In this document: positions 9,191 to 16,962 of the stretch, piece after piece
Numbering within the stretch: the stretch's first letter is position 1
Layout: each line of letters starts with the position of its first letter
DNA from: S010-25 sp964466455
Lineage (GTDB): Bacteria; Pseudomonadota; Gammaproteobacteria; SZUA-229
Length of the DNA: 51,452 nt
Assembly (NCBI GenBank): GCA_964466455.1
Contig: CAYXNL010000010.1
Span: 1 to 51,452, forward strand
Direction: 5' to 3'
Position numbers and translations under genes: made by a program
The notes under the pieces: generated by a model
Seen by the model: only the letters and a program-made list of their open reading frames with translations
Databases searched by the model: none
Told to the model about the DNA's origin: nothing

Positions 9191-10117
9191 ATGGTTACAT
9201 TGCCCCATTCAACATCCTGTTCAGCAAACAAAGACCTGAATCGGTTTTATACCTACCTGCAATCCGAGCGGCGTTATTCCCCGCATACTCTGCATGCTTA
9301 TCAACGTGACATTAATCGTTTTTTGTCCGCCCTGGAAATTAAAAATAGCCACGATATTCACTGGGATGATATTACTCAGCAACAGGTGCGTGCCGGTGTT
9401 GCCCGCCTGCATCGGCGGGGTTTATCTGGGCGCAGCCTGCAACGATTATTATCGGCGATACGTTCCTTATATGCTTTTTTATGTCGCCATGATCTGGCGA
9501 AGAACAACCCTGCCGTGGGTATTCCTGCACCTAAAGCGACCAGGCGGTTACCGAATACCTTACATGTAGACCAGCTGAATCAGCTATTAAATGTAAATGC
9601 AGACAGTTTTCTCAGTAGTCGGGATAAGGCAATAATGGAATTATTGTATGCCTGCGGTTTACGTCTGGCAGAATTAACCACGCTGGACCTGGCCGATATT
9701 GACTGGCAGCAGCAATTCGTGCGGGTAACCGGTAAAGGACAGAAACAACGCCAGGTACCGTTTGGAAATAAAGCCCGGCAGGCATTAGATGTGTACTTGC
9801 CGCAACGTGCTTTAATAACAAAAGCGGATAAGGCTGCCGTTTTTATTAGCCAGCGTGGCAGGCGCATCAGCCATCGCAGTGTACAGCAACGTCTTAAATT
9901 ATGGGCGCAGAAACAGGGCCTGACCAGTGATATTTACCCGCATATGTTACGCCATTCATTTGCCTCGCATATACTGGAATCCTCCGGCGATTTGCGTGCG
10001 GTACAGGAACTACTCGGTCATGCGAATTTAAGCACTACCCAAATTTATACCCATCTTGATTTTCAGCATCTCGCCGGAGTGTACGACAGCGCGCACCCGC
10101 GCGCACGAAAGAAGTAA
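9191..10117 (+). CDS. xerC: Tyrosine recombinase XerC
   Basis: 308 aa. With XerD it resolves chromosome dimers at dif. The catalytic set is complete: R158 (ACGLRLAEL), K182 (TGKGQKQR), H251 and R254 (HMLRHSF), H277 (LLGHANLST) and the nucleophile Y286 (QIYTHLDF). The N-terminal SAM-like domain (about 15-105) starts with FYTYLQSERRYSPHTLHAY. The last residues, VYDSAHPRARKK, are typical of XerC rather than XerD. Its position after dapF and DUF484 is the standard arrangement. Confidence 0.95.
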   Translation: MVTLPHSTSCSANKDLNRFYTYLQSERRYSPHTLHAYQRDINRFLSALEIKNSHDIHWDDITQQQVRAGVARLHRRGLSGRSLQRLLSAIRSLYAFLCRHDLAKNNPAVGIPAPKATRRLPNTLHVDQLNQLLNVNADSFLSSRDKAIMELLYACGLRLAELTTLDLADIDWQQQFVRVTGKGQKQRQVPFGNKARQALDVYLPQRALITKADKAAVFISQRGRRISHRSVQQRLKLWAQKQGLTSDIYPHMLRHSFASHILESSGDLRAVQELLGHANLSTTQIYTHLDFQHLAGVYDSAHPRARKK

Positions 10118-10149
10118 CACGAAAGAAATCACCTGGAATTTATACCAGT

Positions 10150-10383
10150 TTATTGTTTTTCTGCCCACAGGGCTAATTTATGCCGGATTGTTTTCTGTGA
10201 AATCTGTTCTTCAGGCACGGGCGTTATTAACTTGTCATGGACCAGAAGCCGGTAAATATATTCAAGTTTTTCATTGGCTGAATCGGTTGCCTCGAACTCT
10301 ACAACACCGCGTTCTTCACCGTAAGCAACCCCCAGGGTAATTGCCTTTTTAACCAGTGATTTTTCATCTTTTAGTTTCTTCAT
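10150..10383 (-). CDS. Small DUF5062-like protein
   Basis: 77 aa from ATG 10383, chosen because an AGAGG ribosome-binding site lies 5 bases upstream on the minus strand; a longer frame from 10461 has no such site. The sequence, with LVKKAITLGVAYGEERG, YIYRLLVHDKLI and a C-terminal HKLALWAEKQ, resembles the small DUF5062 proteins of Vibrio and relatives, of unknown function. It is convergent with xerC. Assignment is by memory of the pattern and is moderate. Confidence 0.6.
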   Translation of the reverse strand: MKKLKDEKSLVKKAITLGVAYGEERGVVEFEATDSANEKLEYIYRLLVHDKLITPVPEEQISQKTIRHKLALWAEKQ

Positions 10384-10575
10384 AGTGCCTCTGGAAGGTG
10401 TATAGATAAAGCCTTGCCCGAAATGTTCGCCTGAAGTATAACGGAATATGCGGTGTATCACTCAAAAGAGATGTAACACGTTTGATGCTACCGGCACTTT
10501 TTAGTGTATGATGCTGCACAATGTAGTCAAAACCTGTGTTCCTTATTGGCACATAAAATAGAACATGATGAGACA

Positions 10576-11043
10576 ATGACAGCGATTGAATGGTTAAACG
10601 TGCATGTAGAATACTGGCACTGGATTGTCGCCGGTTTGTTGTTTGTGCTCTCAGAAATTTTCCTCACCAGTTTTATTTTTCTGTGGATAGGGGTGAGTGC
10701 AGTAGTGGTTGGTATCACCTTGCTGTTCATACCCATTAGCTTTAATGCCCAGCTTATTTTATGGATGCTGTTGTCGCTTGTCTGTCTGGTTCTCTGGTTT
10801 AAGTTTATTTCCCCTGTAATTAAAACCCGTAGCCTGGCTGGAATGGCGATGGAAAGTCTGATCGGTCAGCAGGCAACGGTGGTTTTATTCGATGGTGAGT
10901 CAGGTAACGGGAAGGTTAAATTCTCGGTGCCGGTTCTGGGCAGCGAGCAATGGGCGATAATTTGTCATGATGTCGTGATACCGGGTGATCGTGTCAAAGT
11001 CACCGATGTGCTTGGCAATAAACTACTGACCAGAAAAGTCTAA
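10576..11043 (+). CDS. NfeD-like membrane protein
   Basis: 155 aa from ATG 10576. Hydrophobic segments at about residues 15-35 and 40-85 are followed by a C-terminal OB-fold domain with LIGQQATVVLFDGESGNGKVK and ending GDRVKVTDVLGNKLLTRKV, the NfeD pattern. NfeD-type proteins pair with SPFH proteins in the inner membrane, and a QmcA-like SPFH gene follows. The stop codon lies in CTAA immediately before a MITE-like end at 11044, so the gene's 3' boundary coincides with a repeat insertion. Confidence 0.85.
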   Translation: MTAIEWLNVHVEYWHWIVAGLLFVLSEIFLTSFIFLWIGVSAVVVGITLLFIPISFNAQLILWMLLSLVCLVLWFKFISPVIKTRSLAGMAMESLIGQQATVVLFDGESGNGKVKFSVPVLGSEQWAIICHDVVIPGDRVKVTDVLGNKLLTRKV

Positions 11044-11092
11044 GGAACCTCTGGCCAGGTCCGTGTCAAACAGACTGCCGTTCTTCTTAGTA
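11044..11092. mobile_element. Degenerate MITE fragment (IS5-type end)
   Basis: GGAACCTCTG at 11044-11053 equals the terminal sequence of the MITE at 36781-36940 and is preceded by CTAA, a YTAR target as used by IS5-family elements. Bases 11058-11081 match MITE bases 36795-36818 at 19 of 24 positions. A second piece, 11078-11092, matches 51418-51432 at 14 of 15. No right terminus is visible, so it is a decayed or partial copy in the 93-base gap between the nfeD-like and qmcA-like genes. Confidence 0.55.
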
Positions 11093-11136
11093 TTACATTG
11101 CTTCACTAACTAACTATTTAAAACAGGAAAGCTATT

Positions 11137-11988
11137 ATGGCAACCTTATACATCGTATTAACCCTGCTCGCTGTCGTTTTTATCACCATGGCTATGGGCG
11201 TGAGCATTGTGCCTCAGGGCAAGAAATATGTCGTCCAGCGACTTGGTAAATACCATAAAACATTAAATCCAGGATTGAATATTATTCTGCCCTATATTGA
11301 TACCATCGCCTATAGAGTTGTTACCAAAGATATCGTGCTGAACATTCCTTCACAGGAAGTGATAACAAAGGATAATGCGGTGATAGTGACCAATGCGGTG
11401 GCGTATATTAATATAGTAGATCCACAAAGGGCCGTCTATGGTGTTGAAGACTATGAATTAGCGCTATGTACGCTGGTACAGACATCACTACGTTCTATAT
11501 TGGGTGAAATGTCACTTGATGATGCACTTTCATCCCGTGATTTAATTAAATCCAAATTAAAATCATCCATCTCTGATGATATCAGCGACTGGGGCGTGGT
11601 ACTGAAAACGGTGGAAATACAGGATATTAACCCATCTTCAACCATGCAGAGTGCGATGGAGGAACAGGCTGCAGCCGAACGTCAACGTCGCGCTGCTGTA
11701 ACCAACGCTGAGGGGCAGAAGCAGGCTACTGTTCTAAAGGCTGAAGGGAATCTGGAGGCATCACGTAAAGATGCCGAAGCAACCGTTCTGCTCGCGGAGG
11801 CCTCGGCCAGCGCCATTCAGAAAGTCACTGACACAATTAGTGATGAATTACCGGTGATGTATCTGCTGGGTGAAAAATACATTGAATCATTGAGTAAACT
11901 TGCCGGGTCTGACAACAGTAAAACGCTGATTTATCCGGCTGATCTACAGCAGGCAATGAAAAGCATGTTGAATTTTGGTAATCGGTAA
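11137..11988 (+). CDS. qmcA: SPFH/Band 7 (stomatin-like) membrane protein, QmcA-like
   Basis: 283 aa. One N-terminal transmembrane segment (about 2-22) is followed by an SPFH domain beginning VPQGKKYVVQRLGKYHKTLNPGLN and containing SQEVITKDNAVIVTNAVAYI. An alanine/glutamate-rich coiled coil follows (MEEQAAAERQRRAAVTNAEGQKQ). These proteins oligomerise in membrane microdomains; E. coli QmcA belongs to the FtsH/HflKC environment. The preceding nfeD-like gene is its usual partner. GAAAGC lies 5 bases before ATG 11137. Confidence 0.9.
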   Translation: MATLYIVLTLLAVVFITMAMGVSIVPQGKKYVVQRLGKYHKTLNPGLNIILPYIDTIAYRVVTKDIVLNIPSQEVITKDNAVIVTNAVAYINIVDPQRAVYGVEDYELALCTLVQTSLRSILGEMSLDDALSSRDLIKSKLKSSISDDISDWGVVLKTVEIQDINPSSTMQSAMEEQAAAERQRRAAVTNAEGQKQATVLKAEGNLEASRKDAEATVLLAEASASAIQKVTDTISDELPVMYLLGEKYIESLSKLAGSDNSKTLIYPADLQQAMKSMLNFGNR

Positions 11989-12027
11989 CGATGAATCCTC
12001 TGAACATCGGTTTATTTCCCCCGACTT

Positions 12028-12053
12028 ATTACTGAAACAGATAAAAAGGATAC
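12028..12053 (+). repeat. 26-bp dispersed repeat, copy 1
   Basis: These 26 bases are identical to the reverse complement of 28380-28405. They overlap the left arm of the inverted-repeat element at 12044-12145, so the repeat begins outside that element and runs into it. Confidence 0.8.
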
Positions 12054-12145
12054 CTGGTGTTCAAGACACGCTGTAAATACCTCCATGTAAGCCCGACACC
12101 CGCCTCCCTGCGGCTGACGGTCTTTTGAGCACCAGGTATCCTTTT
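12044..12145. repeat. 102-bp inverted-repeat element downstream of qmcA
   Basis: AAAAGGATACCTGGTG at 12044-12059 is the exact reverse complement of 12130-12145, enclosing 70 bases. The interior includes CCTCCATGTAAGC and CCTCCCTGCGG, which look like decayed versions of motifs I associate with intergenic repeats in other gammaproteobacteria. The element lies in the 239-base gap between convergent qmcA and fabV, where a folded transcript could end transcription from either side. Size and perfect ends suggest a MITE-like or REP-like unit; no target duplication is evident. Confidence 0.7.
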
Positions 12146-12227
12146 CATCCATCCGGTTAGTATGCAGAGGGCTTTCTGGCTAAGGGTAATAAGCAGATTT
12201 GAAATTATGGCAACGGGCTCATGGTAT

Positions 12228-13424
12228 TTAAACCATCACAGGCTCGAACTCGATCATTGTATTGACATCCACGTCATAATCAACGCCTTCAACACCAAAA
12301 CCAAATAGCTTCAAAAATTCATCTTTGTAACCCCGATAATCGGTCATTTTAAAAATATTTTCACTGGTCACCTGCGGCCAGAGCTCCCTGACTTTATCCT
12401 GCACGTCGTCGCGTAGTTCCCAGTCATCCATACGTATCCGGCTGGATTCATCCAGTTCTACGTTACCCTCTTTATATAACTGGGTGCGGAACATACGGTT
12501 TATTTGTTCAATGCAGCCTTCGTGAATGCCAAGCTCCTTCATTACCTTAAAGCCGATGGCGATATATAAAGGCATGACCGGTATGGCGGCGGATGCCTGG
12601 GTGACCACGCTTTTCAGTACGGCAATATTTGCTGCACCGTTGATGTCGGTAAGTGAATTGCGGATTGAAGCGGCGGCTCGATCCATATCTTCTTTGGCCC
12701 TGCCCAATGCGCCGTGCCAGTAAATTGGCCAGGTAATATTGGTGCCGATGTAACTGTATGAAACGGTTTTAACCCCATTTGCCAGGACACCTGCCTGTTT
12801 CAGTGCGCGCATCCATAATTCCCAGTCTTCGCCACCCATTACGGTAATAGTGTTTTGTATTTCTGCCTCGGTTGCCGGTTCAATTTCGACATCAATAAGG
12901 CGGTCTTTGCTGGTATCAACGGCGGTGGCTTTGTAGGTATTACCAATGGGTTTTAAGACTGAGCGAATAGTTTCCCCGGTGTCTGGTAATTTGCGTACAG
13001 GCGAAGCCAGTGAGTAAACCACCAGATCAACCTGCCCCAGATCTTCCTTAATTATTTCGATAGTTTTATCGCGCATTGTATTTGAGAAAGCGTCACCATT
13101 AATACTTTTTGCATAAAGTCCTGCTGTATGTGCCGCTTTTTCGAAAGCACCAGAGTTATACCAGCCTGCAGAGCCGGGCTTTTTTTCTGTTGCCGATTTT
13201 TCCAGAAACACGCCTAGTGTTGCTGCACCCGAACCAAAAGCAGCGGTAATTCGCGATGCCAGACCATAACCGGTTGACGCACCAATCACTAAAACTTTCT
13301 GTGGGCCGTTAACGACGGCACCATCGGCTTTTACGCGCGCTATTTGTTCTTTAATATTGGCTTCACAACCAGTGGGATGAGCGGTTGTACAAATAAAGCC
13401 GCGTGTTTTTGGTTTGATAATCAC
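12228..13424 (-). CDS. fabV: NADH-dependent trans-2-enoyl-ACP reductase FabV
   Basis: 398 aa. It carries out the last reduction of the fatty acid elongation cycle; FabV enzymes are commonly triclosan-tolerant alternatives to FabI. The N-terminus MIIKPKTRGFICTTAHPTGC is diagnostic. GASTGYG (48-54) is the NAD-binding loop, and Y235-x8-K244 (YWHGALGRAK) is the catalytic pair at the positions reported for FabV. A 9+9 palindrome lies 41-66 bases upstream of the start (13465-13490) and may be an operator. Confidence 0.97.
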   Translation of the reverse strand: MIIKPKTRGFICTTAHPTGCEANIKEQIARVKADGAVVNGPQKVLVIGASTGYGLASRITAAFGSGAATLGVFLEKSATEKKPGSAGWYNSGAFEKAAHTAGLYAKSINGDAFSNTMRDKTIEIIKEDLGQVDLVVYSLASPVRKLPDTGETIRSVLKPIGNTYKATAVDTSKDRLIDVEIEPATEAEIQNTITVMGGEDWELWMRALKQAGVLANGVKTVSYSYIGTNITWPIYWHGALGRAKEDMDRAAASIRNSLTDINGAANIAVLKSVVTQASAAIPVMPLYIAIGFKVMKELGIHEGCIEQINRMFRTQLYKEGNVELDESSRIRMDDWELRDDVQDKVRELWPQVTSENIFKMTDYRGYKDEFLKLFGFGVEGVDYDVDVNTMIEFEPVMV

Positions 13425-13464
13425 GTTAGCATTTCCGTTTTTATTTAAGGGCGTCTGAATAACA

Positions 13465-13490
13465 GGGTGAATATTACCAACTATTCACCC
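13465..13490. promoter_or_regulatory. Palindromic operator candidate upstream of fabV
   Basis: GGGTGAATA at 13465-13473 and TATTCACCC at 13482-13490 are exact reverse complements separated by 8 bases, centred about 53 bases before the fabV start codon. There is no T-run, so a terminator is unlikely. The size and placement fit a dimeric repressor site. No named regulator consensus is recognised. Confidence 0.45.
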
Positions 13491-13521
13491 ATTAAACACG
13501 GTCTTTTACGGCAGATCTGCT

Positions 13522-13556
13522 GATTCGGAGCGGTTGATTCGGGGCGGCGGATTCAG
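13522..13556. repeat. 14-bp tandem repeat, 2.5 copies
   Basis: GATTCGGAGCGGTT (13522-13535), GATTCGGGGCGGCG (13536-13549) and GATTCAG (13550-13556) form a short imperfect tandem array upstream of fabV, between the palindrome and the aldo/keto reductase remnant. Its role is unknown. Confidence 0.6.
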
Positions 13557-13565
13557 ATATGATAA

Positions 13566-13698
13566 TTAATATAGCATCGGAAATTCACGCCTGATTTTAT
13601 CTATTTCGCCATAAACGTCTGTAGGCAGTTTAACCGAGATCGAAGCTATATTATTTTTCAATTGTTCCATATTGGTCTGACCCATAGATGTCAGAATG
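13566..13698 (-). pseudogene. 3' remnant of an aldo/keto reductase gene
   Basis: Directly after the sulP stop codon, another frame reads DILTSMGQTNMEQLKNN, then IASISVKLPTDVYGEIDKI, and stops at TAA 13566-13568. This matches the C-terminal tail of Tas-type aldo/keto reductases (GATTMDQLKTNIESL...AEIEAV). The frame closes at a TAG within the sulP 3' end, so the N-terminal and catalytic parts are gone. The remnant marks the left border of the sulP segment and implies that sulP arrived by insertion or deletion through an older gene. Confidence 0.7.
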
Positions 13699-15228
13699 TC
13701 AGTCTAACTGGTCGTCGGCGACGAAGTATTTAGGGTCTTCGATTACGTTGACCTCCACCAGGTCGCCAGCCCTTTCCAGCAATTTGGTGCATTCCGGGCT
13801 GAGGTGACGTAGATGCAGGCGCTTGCCGGCCTTGAGGTAGCGTTCGGCAAGGGTGTCAATGGCTTCGATAGCGGAGTGGTCGGCAACGCGGGCGTTGCGG
13901 AACTCCAGCACCACATCGTCGGGGTCGTTGCGTACGTCGAACAAATCCCCGAAGTTTTTCACCGAGGCAAAAAACAGCGGGCCTTCCAGTTCGTAGACCT
14001 TGCCACCCATATTGTTGATGGTAGTTTTGACGTTGATGTGTTTGGCATGTTTCCAGGCAAAGACCAGCGCCGAAACAATAACCCCTACCACCACGGCAAT
14101 AGCCAGGTCGGTGGCCACGGTAACGCCGGACACGAGAATTAGCACAAAGGCATCGGAGCGGGGGATCTTTTTCAGAATGCGGAAGCTGGACCATTCAAAG
14201 GTGCCGATCACCACGGTGAACATCACGCCCACCAGTGCTGCCAGCGGGATATCCTCGATCAACCCGGAGGCAAACAGGATGAAGGCCAGCAGTGCCAGCG
14301 CGGCGGTGATGCCGGAAAGTCGTCCACGGCCACCGGAGTTCACGTTGATCATGCTCTGGCCAATCATTGCGCAGCCGCCCATGCCACCAAAAAAACCAGT
14401 GACCACGTTGGCGGCACCCTGGGCAACACACTCCCGGTTACCACGGCCGCGAGTGTCAGTAAGCTCGTCGATCAGAGTCAATGTCAGCAGTGATTCAATG
14501 AGTCCGATGGCAGCAAGAACCACCGCGTAGGGCAGGATGATTCGTAGTGTCTCCAGTGAAAACGGCACCATGGGAATATGAAATTCAGGCAGGCTGCCGG
14601 CAATAGAGGCGATATCGCCCACGGTTTTGGTGTCCAGTCCCGCGCCCATCACCAGCAGGCTTACCACCACGATGGCTGCCAGCGATGAAGGTACGGCGGT
14701 GGTGAGCCGGGGCAGGTAGCGGATGATGATCATGGTCAACGCCACCAGGCTCAGCATGATCCACAGGGCGCTGCCGCTCATCCATTGCAGGGCACCTTCC
14801 GCATCGGCTATCTGAAAGTTTTTCATCTGCGCGAGAAAAATCACGATGGCCAGACCGTTGACGAAACCCAGCATTGCCGGATGTGGCACCATGCGGATAA
14901 ACTTGCCGAGGTGCAACAGACCAAAGCTAATCTGGATAATGCCCATCAACACTACTGTGGCGAACAGGTATTCGATGCCGTGTTTGGCTACCAGTGCTAC
15001 CATCACCACTGCAAGCGCGCCGGTAGCACCGGAGATCATCCCCGGCCGACCACCGATGGATGCGGTTATCAGCCCTACCATAAAGGCTGCGTACAGCCCC
15101 ACCAGTGGGTCCACTCCGGCCACAAAAGAGAAGGCCACCGCCTCGGGTACCAGTGCCAGGGCGACGGTGAGGCCGGACAATACATCATTTTTGATGTTGC
15201 GCGTAGGCGCGGTGTGGAGTTCAAACAT
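13699..15228 (-). CDS. SulP family anion permease with STAS domain
   Basis: 509 aa from ATG 15228; an upstream TTG at 15255 would add 9 residues. SulP proteins move sulfate, bicarbonate or other anions through the inner membrane. The start NDVLSGLTVALALVPEAVAF and GGRPGMISGATGALAVVMVAL are SulP signatures; multiple hydrophobic helices run to about residue 400, and a C-terminal STAS domain contains VVLEFRNARVADHSAIEAI. The substrate is not readable. Base composition differs from neighbours: the 60-base line at 14761 has 36 G+C, against 28 at 12601 in fabV. Confidence 0.9.
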   Translation of the reverse strand: MFELHTAPTRNIKNDVLSGLTVALALVPEAVAFSFVAGVDPLVGLYAAFMVGLITASIGGRPGMISGATGALAVVMVALVAKHGIEYLFATVVLMGIIQISFGLLHLGKFIRMVPHPAMLGFVNGLAIVIFLAQMKNFQIADAEGALQWMSGSALWIMLSLVALTMIIIRYLPRLTTAVPSSLAAIVVVSLLVMGAGLDTKTVGDIASIAGSLPEFHIPMVPFSLETLRIILPYAVVLAAIGLIESLLTLTLIDELTDTRGRGNRECVAQGAANVVTGFFGGMGGCAMIGQSMINVNSGGRGRLSGITAALALLAFILFASGLIEDIPLAALVGVMFTVVIGTFEWSSFRILKKIPRSDAFVLILVSGVTVATDLAIAVVVGVIVSALVFAWKHAKHINVKTTINNMGGKVYELEGPLFFASVKNFGDLFDVRNDPDDVVLEFRNARVADHSAIEAIDTLAERYLKAGKRLHLRHLSPECTKLLERAGDLVEVNVIEDPKYFVADDQLD

Positions 15229-15533
15229 AGGGTGTCTCGGGGAATGGTGCAGCAAAAAGGTTGCGCATTTTACGCTAATTGGCTTATAACGGGAAGACTA
15301 GTCGGAGCCGATGGTTTTACCGCTAGCGGGTTCCTCAGACAGACGTTAAAATAAACTACCCCGCCGCAGGCGGACGGGGTATTAAGGCAGAAACAGGCAT
15401 ATCGAACCAGGGCAATTAATAGAGGTGCCCATGAATAAAGTTCCTGTCTGAAAACCATTCAGCGGACAGTAAGAAGACATGCTTCCTGTTCCGGTTATAA
15501 TGGGTGCTGATCAACCCTTAATGCATGACTACT
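15229..15533. other. Divergent sulP-yaaA intergenic region
   Basis: 305 bases without a gene. It holds the hairpin repeat at 15348-15379 and a TATAAT at 15496-15501, 32 bases before the yaaA start, with no good -35 match 17 bases upstream. The rest shows no coding pattern. Confidence 0.5.
15348..15379. repeat. Hairpin repeat, copy 1 (sulP border)
   Basis: These 32 bases match the reverse complement of 45763-45794 at 28 positions. Both copies fold into a G+C hairpin preceded by AAAATAAAC. One of the four differences pair is compensatory (a C-G stem pair becomes T-A), one gives a wobble and one lies in the loop. On the minus strand it reads as a hairpin followed by a T-rich tract. This is odd in a divergent promoter region with no gene to terminate. 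Confidence 0.65.
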
Positions 15534-16307
15534 ATGATTATTACCCTTTCGCCTTCAAAAGGTCAGGATTTTTCCGAGCCACCATTAACTAAAAAATACA
15601 GTAAGCTACGGGATTTGAAGGAGTCGGAAATTTTGGCAAAAGAGTTGAAGACGTTGTCGGTAGCAGATATAAAATTACTGATGTCGGTTAGTGAGAAGAT
15701 CGCAAAATTAAATGCCGACCGGTTTAAGCGGTTCACTACACCCTTTACCACAAAAAATTCCAGGCAGGCAATTTTTGCATTTAAAGGTGATGTTTACAGT
15801 GCTATTGATTTAAACCGTTTTACCGAGGATGACTTCAGTTTTGCCCAGAACCACCTGCGGATACTGTCCGGGTTATATGGTTATTTGCGCCCGCTGGATT
15901 TAATTCAGCCCTATCGGCTGGAAATGAAAACAAAACTGTCTAATCCTCGCGGCGATAATCTATACCAGTTTTGGGGTAAGCGTATTACCGAAAATTTGAA
16001 CAGGGAACTGAAAAAACAGCAGGTGCCGGTACTGGTTAATCTGGCCTCAAAGGAGTATTTCAAATCGGTAAAGCCCGCATTACTGGAGGGGGAATTGCTT
16101 GATATCAACTTTAAGGAAACGAAAGCAGGCAAGACACGTATCGTGGCTATTTTTGCCAAACGTGCGCGTGGCATGATGGCTGATTATATTATTCGCAACC
16201 GGATTGAAAATCCACAGGATATAAAGAAATTTAAGCTTGGAGGTTATAAATTTAATAGCGCCCTGTCGGATGATAGACAATGGACATTTGAACGACCACA
16301 GCCTTAA
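15534..16307 (+). CDS. yaaA: Peroxide-stress protein YaaA (DUF328/UPF0246)
   Basis: 257 aa from ATG 15534 (MIITLSPSKGQDF, the family start; an ATG at 15525 adds three residues). E. coli YaaA lowers intracellular unincorporated iron and protects DNA during hydrogen peroxide stress. The motifs follow in order: ARQAIFAFKGDVY-like RQAIFAFKGDVYSAID, FAQNHLRILSGLYGYLRPLD, PYRLEMKTKL, NLASKEYFKSVKP and FAKRARGMMADYIIRNRI. The match extends along the whole length. Confidence 0.93.
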   Translation: MIITLSPSKGQDFSEPPLTKKYSKLRDLKESEILAKELKTLSVADIKLLMSVSEKIAKLNADRFKRFTTPFTTKNSRQAIFAFKGDVYSAIDLNRFTEDDFSFAQNHLRILSGLYGYLRPLDLIQPYRLEMKTKLSNPRGDNLYQFWGKRITENLNRELKKQQVPVLVNLASKEYFKSVKPALLEGELLDINFKETKAGKTRIVAIFAKRARGMMADYIIRNRIENPQDIKKFKLGGYKFNSALSDDRQWTFERPQP

Positions 16308-16398
16308 ACCCCGCTTCCTGTCCTCATCGAGATATGCCTCTTCGTTCCGCATAGTGTAAAATCACCGGTTTATAGTAAAGAAAAGCTGGAGAGTGATT

Positions 16399-16941
16399 TT
16401 GCAAACGTTTCATGGAACAACCATTTTAACGGTGCGGCGCAATGGTAAGGTTGTTGTCGGTGGCGATGGTCAGGTTACCTTGGGTAATACCGTAATGAAG
16501 AGCAATGCGACCAAAGTGCGAAAAATTTATAATGACAGTGTAATTGCTGGTTTTGCTGGTGCAACAGCCGATGCGTTTACCCTGCTGGAACGATTTGAAG
16601 CCATGTTGGAGCGCCATAATGGTCAGTTACGTCGAGCGGCGGTAGAGCTGGCGAAAGACTGGCGTACCGATAGAATGCTGCGTAAGCTTGAGGCAATGCT
16701 GATCGTAGCGGATACAGAAAATTCGTTATTAATATCCGGTACGGGCGATGTTATTGATACCCCGGATGACCTGATTGCAATCGGTTCCGGTGGCCCGTAT
16801 GCGCAGTCTGCTGCGCGGGCATTATTTGATAACACCAGCATGGAAGCACGTGAGATTGTTGAGAAAAGCCTGGTTATTGCGGGTGATATCTGTATTTATA
16901 CCAACCAGAATCGCACAATCGAAGAAATTCAAACAAGTTAG
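16399..16941 (+). CDS. hslV: HslUV peptidase subunit HslV
   Basis: 180 aa from TTG 16399, chosen because GGAGA lies 6 bases upstream and it gives MQTFHGTTI, the family's usual start; GTG 16393 would sit directly against that site. HslV forms the two-ring threonine protease core. The mature N-terminal catalytic Thr follows the short propeptide at HG/TTILTVRR, and VVGGDGQVTLG and GFAGATADAFTLLERF are conserved. It precedes hslU by 21 bases. Confidence 0.95.
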   Translation: MQTFHGTTILTVRRNGKVVVGGDGQVTLGNTVMKSNATKVRKIYNDSVIAGFAGATADAFTLLERFEAMLERHNGQLRRAAVELAKDWRTDRMLRKLEAMLIVADTENSLLISGTGDVIDTPDDLIAIGSGGPYAQSAARALFDNTSMEAREIVEKSLVIAGDICIYTNQNRTIEEIQTS

Positions 16942-16962
16942 TTATAGAAGGTTTAATTGTTA

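Noticed and set aside
13856..15354. Several long frames on both strands over sulP
   Set aside because: They are shadows caused by the higher G+C of sulP; only the SulP frame has conserved motifs throughout.
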